64,000 nucleotides of DNA, from contig OZ244557.1 in the NCBI GenBank assembly GCA_965217625.1, positions 1,922,001-1,986,000 on the forward strand, given 5' to 3'. The notes below the pieces were generated by a model that was not told where the DNA came from, searched no databases, and saw nothing but the letters and a program-made list of their open reading frames with translations. The DNA comes from TK10-74A sp965217625 (GTDB taxonomy: Bacteria; Chloroflexota; Dehalococcoidia; Bin125). Below are positions 50,257 through 58,928 of the stretch, in pieces; the stretch's first letter is position 1; each line of letters begins with the position of its first letter. Position numbers and translations under genes: made by a program.

Positions 50257-50829
50257 ATGTTGATCGGCCTGATCTCCGACACGCACATCCCGGAAGCCGG
50301 CCCCGAGTTGTGGCCGCAGGCCTACGACCGCATGCGGGGCGTGGACCTCATCCTGCACGGCGGCGACATCCACGTGCTGGAGGTGATCGACAAGCTCGAG
50401 GCGATCGCGCCGATCTACGTCGCGCGCGGCAACGGCGACGACGGCGGCGCCGGGCGCCCCATCGTGCCCGAGGACCCGCGGCTGCGGGAGGCCTGGGCGC
50501 TCGACATCGAGGGCTTTCGCGTCGGCCTGACGCACGACCTGTCGCTGCCGGAGTGGCCGCCGTACCGCACGCTGCACACGGTCATGGACCACTACTTCGG
50601 CGGGCCGCAGCACATCCTCGTACACGGCGACACGCACGTCGCGGGGGTCGAGACGATGCGCGGGGTGCTGATCGTGAATCCCGGCAGCCCCATGTACCCG
50701 CGCAACCTCAACACGCGCCTGGGCACGATCGGCTTCCTGGAGCTCAAGGACGGCCGCGCGCACGCCTGGCTGGAGCAGCTCGACGAGACGGGCAGCCACC
50801 CCGTCGCGACGCAGCCGCGGTACGTCTGA
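50257..50829 (+). CDS. YfcE/MJ0936-type metallophosphoesterase
   Basis: 190 residues. Metal-binding motifs D-x-H (ISDTHIP), GGD (LHGGDIH), GN-D (ARGNGDDGG), H (LTHDLSL) and GDTH (LVHGDTHVAG) are complete, with NPGS typical of the YfcE subfamily. These are di-metal phosphodiesterases of uncertain natural substrate. The ATG at 50257 is chosen because of the leaderless box and because the DxH motif lies at residue 8, as in the family. Confidence 0.93.
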   Translation: MLIGLISDTHIPEAGPELWPQAYDRMRGVDLILHGGDIHVLEVIDKLEAIAPIYVARGNGDDGGAGRPIVPEDPRLREAWALDIEGFRVGLTHDLSLPEWPPYRTLHTVMDHYFGGPQHILVHGDTHVAGVETMRGVLIVNPGSPMYPRNLNTRLGTIGFLELKDGRAHAWLEQLDETGSHPVATQPRYV

Positions 50830-50958
50830 GCGCCCGCGGCGCCCAAAGATCGCACTCCACATGACGATCCCGCGTGACCGGCTCCGGGGCGAGGTCTATG
50901 CTGCCCGGTGCGCGCTCCCGACGAAGACACGCCCGCAGGCAGGCGTGGGGAGGTAGCC

Positions 50959-51414
50959 GTGGCGTCCGGCTTGACTCTGCTCGTCCCGTTCGACCGATCT
51001 CCCGCCGGGCAGCGCGGGCTGGAGACGGCGTTCCGTATCGCCCGCAGCGAGAAGAACTCCACCGTGCACGCCGTCTACGTGGTCGTCGTGGACCGGCGCA
51101 TGCCGCTCGACGTGGACCTGCCCGATCAGGCGGAGCGCGGCGAGCTCTGCCTGGCGGAGGCCGAGCGCCTGGCCCGGCGCTACAAGCTCGACGCCCAGGG
51201 CGAGATCCTGCAGGCCCGCGACGCCGGCCACGCGATCGTCGATGAGGCGCTCGAACTCGGCGCCGACGCGATCGTGATCGGCGTCCCGCGCAGCGGCCGC
51301 GAGGGCATGGCGCTCAACCTGGGCAAGACCTCGGAGTACATCCTGCGCCACGCGCCCTGCGAGGTCGTCGTGGTGCGCGACCGCAGCTCCGCCGACGGAC
51401 GGTCGGGCCGATGA
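50959..51414 (+). CDS. Universal stress protein (UspA) domain protein
   Basis: 151 residues from the GTG at 50959, preferred because GGGGAGG precedes it. A GTG at 50908, 5 nt after a TATGCT box (50897-50902), would add 17 residues. The Usp fold shows LTLLVPFDRSPAGQRGLETAF, an acidic loop, GADAIVIGVPRSGREGM and C-terminal SEYILRHAPCEVVVVR. The ATP motif G-2x-G-9x-G(S/T) is only partly kept (GVPRSG). It overlaps by ATGA with the first TrkA-like gene and may regulate that transport module. Confidence 0.85.
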   Translation: MASGLTLLVPFDRSPAGQRGLETAFRIARSEKNSTVHAVYVVVVDRRMPLDVDLPDQAERGELCLAEAERLARRYKLDAQGEILQARDAGHAIVDEALELGADAIVIGVPRSGREGMALNLGKTSEYILRHAPCEVVVVRDRSSADGRSGR

Positions 51415-51824
51415 AGGTCGTGATCATGGGCTGCGGCCGGGTGGGGGCGCGCGTGGCCGCCGAGTTCGATGCGGAAGGCCACGACGTGTCGGTCATCGAC
51501 CTGCAGCCGGACGCGTTCCGGCTGCTGCCGCGCGAGTTCGCGGGGCGCATGATCGTCGGCAACGGCGTCTACGAGGAGGTGCAGCGGGAGGCGGGCGGCG
51601 AGGGCGCGGAGATCTTCATGGCGCTGGCCAACGGGGACAACCGCAACGCGATGGCGGCGCAGGTGGCGAGCCACCTGCTGGGCGTGTCCCGCGTGGTGGC
51701 GCGCATCTTCGACCCGGAGCGCGCCGAGGTGTACCGGGAGCTGGGGGTGGAGGTCGTGAACCCCACCGTGGTCGTGTCCAATCTGGTGCGCCAGGCGGCG
51801 CTCAATCCGGCGCGGCAGCGCTGA
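51411..51824 (+). CDS. TrkA-N (RCK) potassium-transport regulatory protein
   Basis: 137 residues. A Rossmann NAD-binding RCK domain only: MKVVIMGCGRVGARVAAEF (GxGxxG), HDVSVIDLQPDAF, and MAAQVASHLLGVSRVVARIFDPERAEVYRELGVEVVNP. No TrkA-C domain. It regulates K+ uptake (Trk/Ktr) in response to nucleotide; the membrane subunit is not in this window. It overlaps the second TrkA-like gene by one base (TGATG). Confidence 0.92.
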   Translation: MKVVIMGCGRVGARVAAEFDAEGHDVSVIDLQPDAFRLLPREFAGRMIVGNGVYEEVQREAGGEGAEIFMALANGDNRNAMAAQVASHLLGVSRVVARIFDPERAEVYRELGVEVVNPTVVVSNLVRQAALNPARQR

Positions 51825-52489
51825 TGTACATCGTGATCGTGGGCGGCGGCCAGGTCGGGGCGCAGACCGCGCGGGAGCTCGTCGCCTTCGGGCACGAGGT
51901 AACCGTCATCGAGCGCGACGCGGCGACGGTCCATGCGCTCAACAACGAGCTGGGCGAGATCGCGATCCTCGGCGACGGCACCGAGGTCTCGACGCAGGAG
52001 GAGGCGGGCGTCAACCGGGCCGACCTCGTCGTCGCGACGACGGGCCGCGACGAGGCGAACCTCGCGGTCGCGCAGGTCGCCAAACAGCGCTTCGGCACGG
52101 CGCGGGTGATCGCGCGGATCAACTTCCCCAAGAACGAGGAGATCTTCCGCGTCGTGGGCGTGGACATCACGGTCTCGGCGACCTCGGCGATCATGTCGCA
52201 GATCGAGCAGGCCCTGCCGTCGACGCCCTTGATCCGCCTGCTGGAGTTGCACGGCAGCCCCTTCGAGCTCGTGGAGGTGGTGATCGGGGAGGACGCGGCG
52301 ACCGTGGGCCAGTCGGTGCGCGACCTGCAGCTGCCCGACCAGGCGCTGCTGGCCCTGGTCGTGCACACGGACGGCCGCCCGGAGTTGCCGACCGGCGACA
52401 CACGCCTGACGGCCGGCGCGGTCGTGCTCGCCGTGACGCTGCCCGAGCACGAGGCGGAGCTGCGCCGCGGGCTGACCGGCGGCGTCTGA
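51824..52489 (+). CDS. trkA: TrkA family protein (RCK_N + RCK_C)
   Basis: 221 residues. RCK_N (MYIVIVGGGQVGAQTARELV, IERDAATVHALNNELGEIAILGDGTE) followed by RCK_C (ELVEVVIGEDAATVGQSVRDLQLPDQALLALVVHTDG, then LTAGAVVLAVTLPEHEAELR). It probably forms mixed octameric rings with the one-domain protein upstream. The ATG follows the previous stop directly, and its own stop overlaps pheA. Confidence 0.93.
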   Translation: MYIVIVGGGQVGAQTARELVAFGHEVTVIERDAATVHALNNELGEIAILGDGTEVSTQEEAGVNRADLVVATTGRDEANLAVAQVAKQRFGTARVIARINFPKNEEIFRVVGVDITVSATSAIMSQIEQALPSTPLIRLLELHGSPFELVEVVIGEDAATVGQSVRDLQLPDQALLALVVHTDGRPELPTGDTRLTAGAVVLAVTLPEHEAELRRGLTGGV

Positions 52490-53340
52490 TGCCCCAGCGC
52501 CCGATACGCGAGCGCTTGGCGTTCCTGGGGCCGCGGGGTACGAACACCGAGGCCGCGGCCCTGCGCTACGCCCCCGGCGCGACGCTCGTCGCCGGGGAGT
52601 CGATCACCGGCGTGACGGAGCTGGTGCTGCGCGGCGCCGCCGACGAGGCGATCGTGCCGATCGAGAACAGCCTGCAGGGCTCCGTGACCGAGACCGTCGA
52701 CCTGCTGGTGCACTCGCTGCCGCTGCGCGTCAAGCGCGAGGTCATCGTGCCGATTCAGGCGGCGCTGATCGCCGGGCCGGGCACCGCGCTGCCGGACGTG
52801 GGGACGGTCTACTCGCATCCGCAGGCGCTGGCGCAGAGCCGCCACTACCTGCGGGCGACGCTGCCCGATGCGGTGCAGGTCGCGACGCTATCGACGGCGC
52901 AGGCGGTCGAGCGGGTGGTGGGCGAAGCGGGCGCGGCCGCGATCGCGCCGGCCCGCGCGGCCGGGATCTACGGCGGCGTGGTCCTGGCCGACGGCGTGCA
53001 GGACGATGCCCGCAACAGCACGCGCTTCGTCGTGCTGGCGCAGGAGGACGCAGCGCCCAGCGGCGCCGACAAGACGTCGATCGTCTTCAACGTCGACGAC
53101 CGGCCCGGGGCGCTGGTGCGGATCATGCAGCTGTTCGCCGACGCCGGCATCAACCTGACTAAGATCGAGTCGCGGCCGGCGCGGGAGGTCCTGGGGGTCT
53201 ACGTCTTCCTGCTGGACTGCGAGGGCCATCGGCTGGACCCGGCGCTGCGCGACGTGCTGGCGACCGTCGACGGGCAGTGCCGCTGGCTCAAGATCCTCGG
53301 CTCCTACCCGCGCGAGGCGGGGTCCGCCCCGGACGGATAG
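52489..53340 (+). CDS. pheA: Prephenate dehydratase
   Basis: 283 residues. It converts prephenate to phenylpyruvate for phenylalanine synthesis. Motifs of the PDT domain are AFLGPRGTNTEAAAL, IVPIENSLQGSVTETVDLL, and NSTRFVVLA (TRF catalytic Thr). The C-terminal ACT domain (SIVFNVDDRPGALVRIMQLFADAGINLTKIESRPAR) is the phenylalanine-binding regulatory part with the ESRP motif. No chorismate mutase domain. It sits at the end of the Usp-TrkA cluster, overlapping by one base. Confidence 0.97.
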   Translation: MPQRPIRERLAFLGPRGTNTEAAALRYAPGATLVAGESITGVTELVLRGAADEAIVPIENSLQGSVTETVDLLVHSLPLRVKREVIVPIQAALIAGPGTALPDVGTVYSHPQALAQSRHYLRATLPDAVQVATLSTAQAVERVVGEAGAAAIAPARAAGIYGGVVLADGVQDDARNSTRFVVLAQEDAAPSGADKTSIVFNVDDRPGALVRIMQLFADAGINLTKIESRPAREVLGVYVFLLDCEGHRLDPALRDVLATVDGQCRWLKILGSYPREAGSAPDG

Positions 53341-53346
53341 CACGTC

Positions 53347-54156
53347 GTGCCCGAGATCCCGGACCTGGAGCACATCGGCGCGGTCTTCAACGCGCAGCTG
53401 CCGGGGTTGCGGGTCGAGCGGGTGGACCTGCTGCGGCCGATCGTCGTGCGGGTCGCCCGCGAGGAGTTCGAGCGGCGCCTGCGCGGTGCGCGTCTGGGAC
53501 CGGTGCGGCGCCGGGGGAAGTTCCTGCTGTTCGGGCTCGAGTCGGGCGACGTGCTGGCCGTCAACGCGATGCTGGCGGGGCGCTTCCAGTACGTCGAGGC
53601 GGGGGCGAAGCGGCCGGCGCGCACCTGCGTCGCGCTGACCTTGTCGAACGGGCGGGAGCTGCGCTACGTCGATGATCGCTTCATGGGCAAGGTCTACCTG
53701 CTCGACGAGGGCGCGCTGGACCAGATCCCGCAGTTCGCCGAGATGGGCCCCGACGCGCTCGACCCCGCGCTCAGCGAGGACGCCTTCCTGGAGCGCCTGC
53801 GCCGCTACCGGGGCCAGGTCAAGAGCGTGCTGGTGAACGCGCGGTTCATCGCCGGGATCGGCAACGCCTACGCCGACGAGATCCTGTTCGTCGCGGGGGT
53901 GCACCCGTTCACGAAGGTCGCCACGCTGGACGAGGCGCGCCGGCGCGGGCTCTACCGCGCGATGCACGCCGTGCTCGACTGGGCGATCCCGATCGTCGCG
54001 CAGCAGATGGGCGATCGGACCGACCGCAAGCCACGCGACTTCCTGCGGGTGCATCGCAAGGGCGGCGCGCCCTGCCCGTCCTGCGGCCACGCGATCTCCG
54101 AGGTCAGCCCCAGCCGGCGGGTGACGTCGTTCTGCCGCGCCTGCCAGCCGTCGTAG
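53347..54156 (+). CDS. mutM: Formamidopyrimidine-DNA glycosylase
   Basis: 269 residues from GTG. Removes 8-oxoguanine and formamidopyrimidines and cuts the strand. N-terminal PEIPDLE retains the catalytic Pro2 and Glu3 but differs from the usual PELPEVE. The lyase Lys lies in RRRGKFLLFGL, NAMLAGRFQY replaces the usual HLGMSG, and LVNARFIAGIGNAYADEILF is the H2TH region. The zinc finger CPSCG...SFCRACQ includes the DNA-binding Arg (SRRVTSF). The divergent motifs suggest an Fpg/Nei variant whose substrate range may differ. Confidence 0.9.
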   Translation: MPEIPDLEHIGAVFNAQLPGLRVERVDLLRPIVVRVAREEFERRLRGARLGPVRRRGKFLLFGLESGDVLAVNAMLAGRFQYVEAGAKRPARTCVALTLSNGRELRYVDDRFMGKVYLLDEGALDQIPQFAEMGPDALDPALSEDAFLERLRRYRGQVKSVLVNARFIAGIGNAYADEILFVAGVHPFTKVATLDEARRRGLYRAMHAVLDWAIPIVAQQMGDRTDRKPRDFLRVHRKGGAPCPSCGHAISEVSPSRRVTSFCRACQPS

Positions 54157-54175
54157 ATCAGCCAGCCGTCCTGGA

Positions 54176-54742
54176 TCAGCCCGCGGCCGGCTCGCCGACG
54201 GCGTCGCTCGTCCGGCGGGCGTCCTCGTGCTCGGCGCCGGGGAAGAACGGCCGCCAGCCGGGATGCCGCTCGATGTGCCGCCAGAAGACCGCGGCCAGCG
54301 TCGCGCGGGGGCGGCGGGGGTCGCGGATCAGCCGCATGCGCGCCTCGGCGGGGGTGCGCCCGGCCTTGCGGTGGTTGCAGGGCCGGCAGGCCGAGACGAG
54401 GTTCTCCCAGGTGTGCGGCCCCTTGCGATGGCGGGGCAGCACGTGGTCCAGGGTCAGGTCGTGGCTGTGCTGGCCGCAGTACTGGCAGGTGAAGGCGTCG
54501 CGGGCGAAGACCTCGCGGCGCGACAGCCGGGCCGTCGGCCGGGGCCGCTTGATGTAGTACACCATGCGGATCACGCTGGGGATGTGGAAGGCGCGGGCCA
54601 CCGAGCGCAGCGCCCGCTCGCCGTCCGCCACGACCTCGGCCTTGCCCCGCTCGAGCAGCACGAAGGCGCGCCGCGCGTTGCACACGTTGAGCGGCTCGTA
54701 GTTCTGGTTCAGCACGAGTACGGGCGCGTTGACGAGGCTCAC
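54176..54742 (-). CDS. HNH endonuclease-domain protein
   Basis: 188 residues from the GTG at 54742, chosen because GGAGGT lies 9 nt upstream; an in-frame ATG at 54802 overlaps a TAGCAT box. N-terminal VLVLNQNYEPLNVCNARRAFVLLERGKAEVV is the conserved domain seen with chromosomal HNH proteins in Chloroflexi, actinobacteria and cyanobacteria. The HNH core is CQYCG...LTLDHVLPRHRKGPHTWENLVSACRPCNHRK with a structural zinc site. The role of this family is unknown; it is not linked to a mobile element here. Confidence 0.9.
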   Translation of the reverse strand: MSLVNAPVLVLNQNYEPLNVCNARRAFVLLERGKAEVVADGERALRSVARAFHIPSVIRMVYYIKRPRPTARLSRREVFARDAFTCQYCGQHSHDLTLDHVLPRHRKGPHTWENLVSACRPCNHRKAGRTPAEARMRLIRDPRRPRATLAAVFWRHIERHPGWRPFFPGAEHEDARRTSDAVGEPAAG

Positions 54743-54823
54743 GGGTCGCCGACCTCCGGGCGGGCCGGCCGCGGACGCGGAGCGACCCTCGATAGCGGCC
54801 ATGCTACCAAACCGTGAGCGACG

Positions 54824-55327
54824 TTAGGTGGCGACGAAGTCGCGCAGGGCGCTGTCGAATTCCTCGGGCAGCAGGGCGACGACGACGGGGGCGCTGTCGA
54901 GCAGGAACGCGCCGATCTCGGAGTCGGCGATGGCGGCGTCAACGCCCAGGGCCGGTTGCAGCACGAAGATCACCGTGATCGCCTGCACGATGACGACGCC
55001 CTTGAGGAAGCCGAAGCAGGCGCCCGCCGCCCGGTCGGCCCAGCCCAGCATGAGCAGGCTCGCCGTGCGGCGCAGGAAGATCGACAGTGCCCAGCCGGTC
55101 ACGGCGACGATGGCGAAGATCGTCAGGAAGGCGACCACCCGCGTGGCGGTCTCGTCGTCGATGAAGATCTGGAAGTTCTCGGCCAGGTTGTCGTGGAAGA
55201 GGCCCGCGATCAGGACGCCGAGCAGCACGGCGGCGAGGCCCACCGTCTCGCGGATGAAACCGCTCAGGTAGGCCGCGACCGTGAACCAACCCACGATCGC
55301 GATGATGAGGAAGTCGAGCCAGTTCAC
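54824..55327 (-). CDS. CvpA family membrane protein
   Basis: 167 residues from the GTG at 55327 (MNWLDFLIIAIVGWFTVAAY); an ATG at 55381 would add an atypical 18-residue extension. Four membrane helices: WLDFLIIAIVGWFTVAAYLSG, ETVGLAAVLLGVLIAGLF, VVAFLTIFAIVAVTGWALSIFL and GACFGFLKGVVIVQAITVIFVL, with the GACFGFLKG loop characteristic of CvpA. CvpA is needed for colicin V production in E. coli and for envelope stress tolerance; the mechanism is unknown. It is divergent from larB. Confidence 0.88.
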   Translation of the reverse strand: MNWLDFLIIAIVGWFTVAAYLSGFIRETVGLAAVLLGVLIAGLFHDNLAENFQIFIDDETATRVVAFLTIFAIVAVTGWALSIFLRRTASLLMLGWADRAAGACFGFLKGVVIVQAITVIFVLQPALGVDAAIADSEIGAFLLDSAPVVVALLPEEFDSALRDFVAT

Positions 55328-55427
55328 CGTGAAATGCCGGAACCCCTCCGGGGTCACCCGCCGCGCCGCGTACCGTACCATTGCCGCCCGGTACGTTGCA
55401 GCGCGGGGGATGCGAAGGAGGCTGGTC

Positions 55428-56234
55428 GTGGAGCGCGCGTCGCTGATCGCCCTGCTGCACGCGGTCCGGGCGGGCGAGATTGGCGTGGACGAGGCGCGCG
55501 CGCGTCTGTCGACGCTGCCCGCCGAGGACCTCGGCTTCGCCCGGCTCGACCATCAGCGCCCGCTGCGCGACGGCCTGCCCGAGGCGATCATGGCCGAGGG
55601 CAAGACGGCGGCGGAGTGCGCCACGCTGGCCGGGCGCATCGTGGCCCAGGGTGATCGCTTGCTCGTCACGCGCGCCGGCGCCGAGCAGGCAGACGCGGTG
55701 CGCGCCGTCGTGCCGGGCGCGCGCTACCACGAGCGGGCCCGCTGCCTGACCTGGCGGTCGCCCGACGCCGCGCCGCGGCCGACGGCGCGCGGCGTGCTGA
55801 TCTGCAGCGCGGGCACGGCCGACGCCGCCGTCGCGGAGGAGGCGGCGCTGACCGCCGCGATGATGGACTGCCCCGCCGAGCGGCTGAGCGACGTGGGGGT
55901 GGCCGGGCTGCACCGCCTGCTGGGCGAGCTGCCCACCCTGCAGCGCGCGACCGCGATCGTGGTCGTGGCGGGCATGGACGGCGCGCTGGCCAGCGTCGTG
56001 GCGGGGCTGACCGCCGTGCCGGTGATCGCGGCGCCGACCTCGCAGGGCTACGGCGCCGCCTTCAAGGGGCTGGCGCCGCTGCTGGCGATGCTCAACGCCT
56101 GCGCGCCGGGGGTCAGCGTCGTCAACATCGACAACGGCTTCGGCGCCGGCTACCTGGCGGCCACGATCGCGCGGGCGGCGGCGGCCGCCCCGGCCCCGTC
56201 GCAAGCACCGTCGCTGCCGCGGCAAGAACAATGA
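55428..56234 (+). CDS. larB: Nickel-pincer cofactor biosynthesis protein LarB
   Basis: 268 residues from the GTG at 55428, preceded by GAAGGAGG. LarB carboxylates and hydrolyses nicotinic acid adenine dinucleotide, the first step to the nickel-pincer cofactor of lactate racemase and related enzymes. The AIR-carboxylase-like domain shows RPLRDGLPEAIMAEGKTA, VLICSAGTADAAVAEEAA, RLSDVGVAGLHRLL, TAIVVVAGMDGALASVVAGL and VIAAPTSQGYGAAFKGLAPLL. It overlaps larC (ATGA). No larE or larA gene is within the window. Confidence 0.95.
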   Translation: MERASLIALLHAVRAGEIGVDEARARLSTLPAEDLGFARLDHQRPLRDGLPEAIMAEGKTAAECATLAGRIVAQGDRLLVTRAGAEQADAVRAVVPGARYHERARCLTWRSPDAAPRPTARGVLICSAGTADAAVAEEAALTAAMMDCPAERLSDVGVAGLHRLLGELPTLQRATAIVVVAGMDGALASVVAGLTAVPVIAAPTSQGYGAAFKGLAPLLAMLNACAPGVSVVNIDNGFGAGYLAATIARAAAAAPAPSQAPSLPRQEQ

Positions 56235-57496
56235 ACGACGCCGCCCAGCCCGGCCGCGCCTGCCTCTACCTCGACTGCCCCGGCGGCGTCAGCGGCGACA
56301 TGCTGCTCGGCGCGCTGATCGACCTCGGGGTCGAGCCGGAGGCGATCGCGGCGCCGCTGCGGTCGCTGCCGCTCGGCGACTGGTCGCTGTCGGCGCGGGA
56401 GGTGCGGCGGGCGGGGCTGCGCGCCACGCACGCGATCGTGCAGGTGGCGCAGGAGGCGGAGCCGGCGCGGACGCTGGCGGAGATCGAGGCGCTGCTGGGC
56501 GCGGGGGCGCTGCCCGAGGGGATTCGGGAGCGGGCGGTGGCGGTCTTCCGGCGTCTGGCCGAGGCCGAGGCGCGGGTGCACGGGGAGCCGCTGGAGCGCG
56601 CGCACGTGCACGAGGTGGGCCGCACCGACGCGGTGATCGACATCGTGGGCACGCTGCTCGCCCTCGACCGGCTGGCGATCGCGGCGGTGCACTGCTCGGC
56701 GCTGCCGCTGGCGACCGAGGGGGCGACGCGCAGCGCCCACGGGCCGCTGCCGCTGCCGGCCCCCGCGACGCTGGAGATCCTGAGCCGGGTGTCGGCCCCG
56801 ATCCGCGCCGGCGCGACTGTGGCGCGGGGCGAGCAGGTCACGCCGACCGGGGCGGCGCTGGTCGCGGAGCTGGCGACGTTCGGCCGGCCGCCGCTGCGCC
56901 TGGAGCGCGTGGGCGTGGGCGCCGGCACGCGCGACGACCCGGACCACGCGAACATCCTGCGCGCCTGGATCGGCGTGGCCGCGGCGCCCTCGGAACCCGC
57001 AGCCCCCGCGGCGGCGCTGCCCGTGCGGCCGGTCGTGGTGCTGGAGACGAACGTCGACGACGTGACGGGTGAGCAGGTCGGCTTCGCGGTCGAGCGGATG
57101 CGGGCCGCGGGGGCGCTCGACGTCTGGCTGGCGGCGTCGGCGATGAAGAAGGGCCGCAGCGGCCTGCAGGTCACCGCCGTCGCGCGGCCCGAGGCGGAGT
57201 CGGCCGTGGCGATGTCGATGCTGCGCGAGCTGCCGACGCTCGGCGTGCGCGTGCGCGACGAGCGCCGCTACGAGGCGGAGCGCGAGCTGCGGCGGGTCGA
57301 GACGCCGCTGGGACCGGCCACGGTCAAGGTCCGGCGGCTGCCGGGCGAGGCGCCCGCCGTCGCGCCCGAGTACGAGGACTGCGCGACGCTGGCGCGGGAG
57401 AGCGGCCGGCCGATCGGGGAGGTCTTCGCGATCGTCGAGGCGGCAGCCTGGGCCGCGATCCTCGCGTCGCCGGACGGGGCGGCCTCAGCTGAGTAG
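56231..57496 (+). CDS. larC: Nickel insertase LarC, single-chain
   Basis: 421 residues. CTP-dependent enzyme that inserts nickel into the pincer cofactor. The N-terminal part has LYLDCPGGVSGDMLLGALIDLG, ERAHVHEVGRTDAVIDIVGTL and EQVTPTGAALVAEL. The C-terminal part has LETNVDDVTGEQVGFAVERM, ASAMKKGRSGLQVTAVARPE and EYEDCATLARESGRPIGEV. In Lactobacillus plantarum these two parts are joined by programmed frameshifting (larC1/larC2); here one continuous frame encodes both. The end overlaps the convergent radC by 12 bp. Confidence 0.96.
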   Translation: MNDAAQPGRACLYLDCPGGVSGDMLLGALIDLGVEPEAIAAPLRSLPLGDWSLSAREVRRAGLRATHAIVQVAQEAEPARTLAEIEALLGAGALPEGIRERAVAVFRRLAEAEARVHGEPLERAHVHEVGRTDAVIDIVGTLLALDRLAIAAVHCSALPLATEGATRSAHGPLPLPAPATLEILSRVSAPIRAGATVARGEQVTPTGAALVAELATFGRPPLRLERVGVGAGTRDDPDHANILRAWIGVAAAPSEPAAPAAALPVRPVVVLETNVDDVTGEQVGFAVERMRAAGALDVWLAASAMKKGRSGLQVTAVARPEAESAVAMSMLRELPTLGVRVRDERRYEAERELRRVETPLGPATVKVRRLPGEAPAVAPEYEDCATLARESGRPIGEVFAIVEAAAWAAILASPDGAASAE

Positions 57497-58237
57497 GCCG
57501 TCGGTCACCATCGAGACCCAGCGCCCGTGCTCGCCGATGATGACGTGGTCGAGCACCCGCACGTCGAGCAGCTTGCCCGCCTCGACCAGCTGCTTGGTCA
57601 TCACCAGGTCGTCCGGCGAGGGCGCGGGGTCGCCCGACGGGTGATTGTGCACGGCGATGATGCCGAAGGCGTTGCGCGCGACGGCGGGGCGTAGCATCTC
57701 GCCAATCCGCACCTGGGTGCGGTTCACCGAGCCGGTGTAGGCGTTGTGGGTGGCCAGCACTTCGTTCTTGGCGTTGAGCACCAGGATGCGCAACTCCTCC
57801 ACTTCGAGCGCGGCCATCTCGGTGGCCAGCAAGGCGACGACGACCTCCGGGCCGTTGATGCGCGGCCGTTGGTCGGGTTGCAGCGCGCTCAGCCGGACGC
57901 CGAGCTCCAGCGCCGCCTTGATCTGCGCGGCCTTGGCCGGTCCCAGCCCGCGCTCCCCGGCCAGCAGGTCGGCGTCGAGGCGCTGCAGGCCGTCGAGGCC
58001 CTGGTCGGCGAGCAGCCGCGCCGCGATGTCGAGGGCGCTCTCACCCTTCATGCCCGTGCGCAGCAGGATCGCGATCAGCTCCGCGTTCGAGAGGGCGGCG
58101 GGGCCGGCGCGCAGCAGCCGCTCCCGCGGGCGCTCGTCGCTGGGCAGGTCGAGGATGCGGACGTTGTACGGCGCTGCCTCGTCGGACGCGCGCCGGGGCC
58201 GGGGCGGGCGGACGCGGTCGCCGCCGGCCGGGCTCAC
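57485..58237 (-). CDS. radC: RadC family JAB-domain protein
   Basis: 250 residues from the GTG at 58237, which overlaps the upstream stop (GTGA). The N-terminal helix-hairpin-helix-like region (PRERLLRAGPAALSNAELIAILLRTG; LAGERGLGPAKAAQIKAALELG) is followed by the MPN/JAB domain with the zinc motif VHNHPSGDPAPSPDD. Once thought to act in repair, its function is unsettled; JAB chemistry suggests a metallo-hydrolase. The first 25 residues are unusually Arg/Pro-rich. Confidence 0.95.
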   Translation of the reverse strand: MSPAGGDRVRPPRPRRASDEAAPYNVRILDLPSDERPRERLLRAGPAALSNAELIAILLRTGMKGESALDIAARLLADQGLDGLQRLDADLLAGERGLGPAKAAQIKAALELGVRLSALQPDQRPRINGPEVVVALLATEMAALEVEELRILVLNAKNEVLATHNAYTGSVNRTQVRIGEMLRPAVARNAFGIIAVHNHPSGDPAPSPDDLVMTKQLVEAGKLLDVRVLDHVIIGEHGRWVSMVTDGLLS

Positions 58238-58866
58238 GCGTCGTCGCTGTCGGGTGGGTCGCCGGGTCGCCGGCCCGGCGATCCGCCGAAGCGCGGCGGA
58301 TCCACGCGCCGCGCGGGTCGCTCGCGCTGCTCGACGCGGCGCGGCGCCGGCGAGGCCCCGAACGAGGGCGGCCGGACGGCGCCGGCGGGCGGCGCGGTGG
58401 GCGGCGTCGACGCGAGGGCGGGCCGCCCACCGAGCGGGGACGCGGGCTCGGCCGCCTCGTCGTCGGGCGGCTCCACGCGTTGCCAGTCGACCACGGTGTT
58501 GGTGTGCGGGTAGTGCAGCAGCAGGACGCGGCCGGGCACGTCGGGCATCTCCAGCCAGACGTGCCCCGCCACGCGGAAGACGCGCTTGCCGACCATCAAA
58601 TAGTGGCTCTTGGCGATGAAGAAGTCGTTCTTGCGCCACTTCCGCTGCACCGCCCCCTCGGTCTCGACGGGATCCGTGCGCAGGTCGCGCAGCGCGGCGA
58701 CCAGCAACGGCAGCGTGAGCAGCGCGATCAGGCCCATGATGGCGAACCCGATCCAGGCGCCGCCGGTCTCCGTCACGGCGCGCACCAGGAAGAAGACCGC
58801 GACGGTGGTGAAGAAGACGAACAGCGGCGCCCAGCCCAGCGCCGAGCGCAGGATCTGGCGTCGCAC
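58234..58866 (-). CDS. Uncharacterised two-helix membrane protein
   Basis: 210 residues; family not recognised. Two membrane helices near the N-terminus (LGWAPLFVFFTTVAVFFLVRAV and WIGFAIMGLIALLTLPLLVAAL) are followed by a soluble beta-rich segment (EGAVQRKWRKNDFFIAKSHY, LMVGKRVFRVAGHVWLEM), which looks like a small PH-like barrel, then a Pro/Arg-rich disordered tail of about 75 residues. It is translationally coupled to radC. Confidence 0.6.
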   Translation of the reverse strand: MRRQILRSALGWAPLFVFFTTVAVFFLVRAVTETGGAWIGFAIMGLIALLTLPLLVAALRDLRTDPVETEGAVQRKWRKNDFFIAKSHYLMVGKRVFRVAGHVWLEMPDVPGRVLLLHYPHTNTVVDWQRVEPPDDEAAEPASPLGGRPALASTPPTAPPAGAVRPPSFGASPAPRRVEQRERPARRVDPPRFGGSPGRRPGDPPDSDDA

Positions 58867-58928
58867 GCGGGCGCGCTGGTCCGGGCTGGGCTGAATCGTC
58901 GTGGTGGGGGGGCGATCGAAGTGAACGG

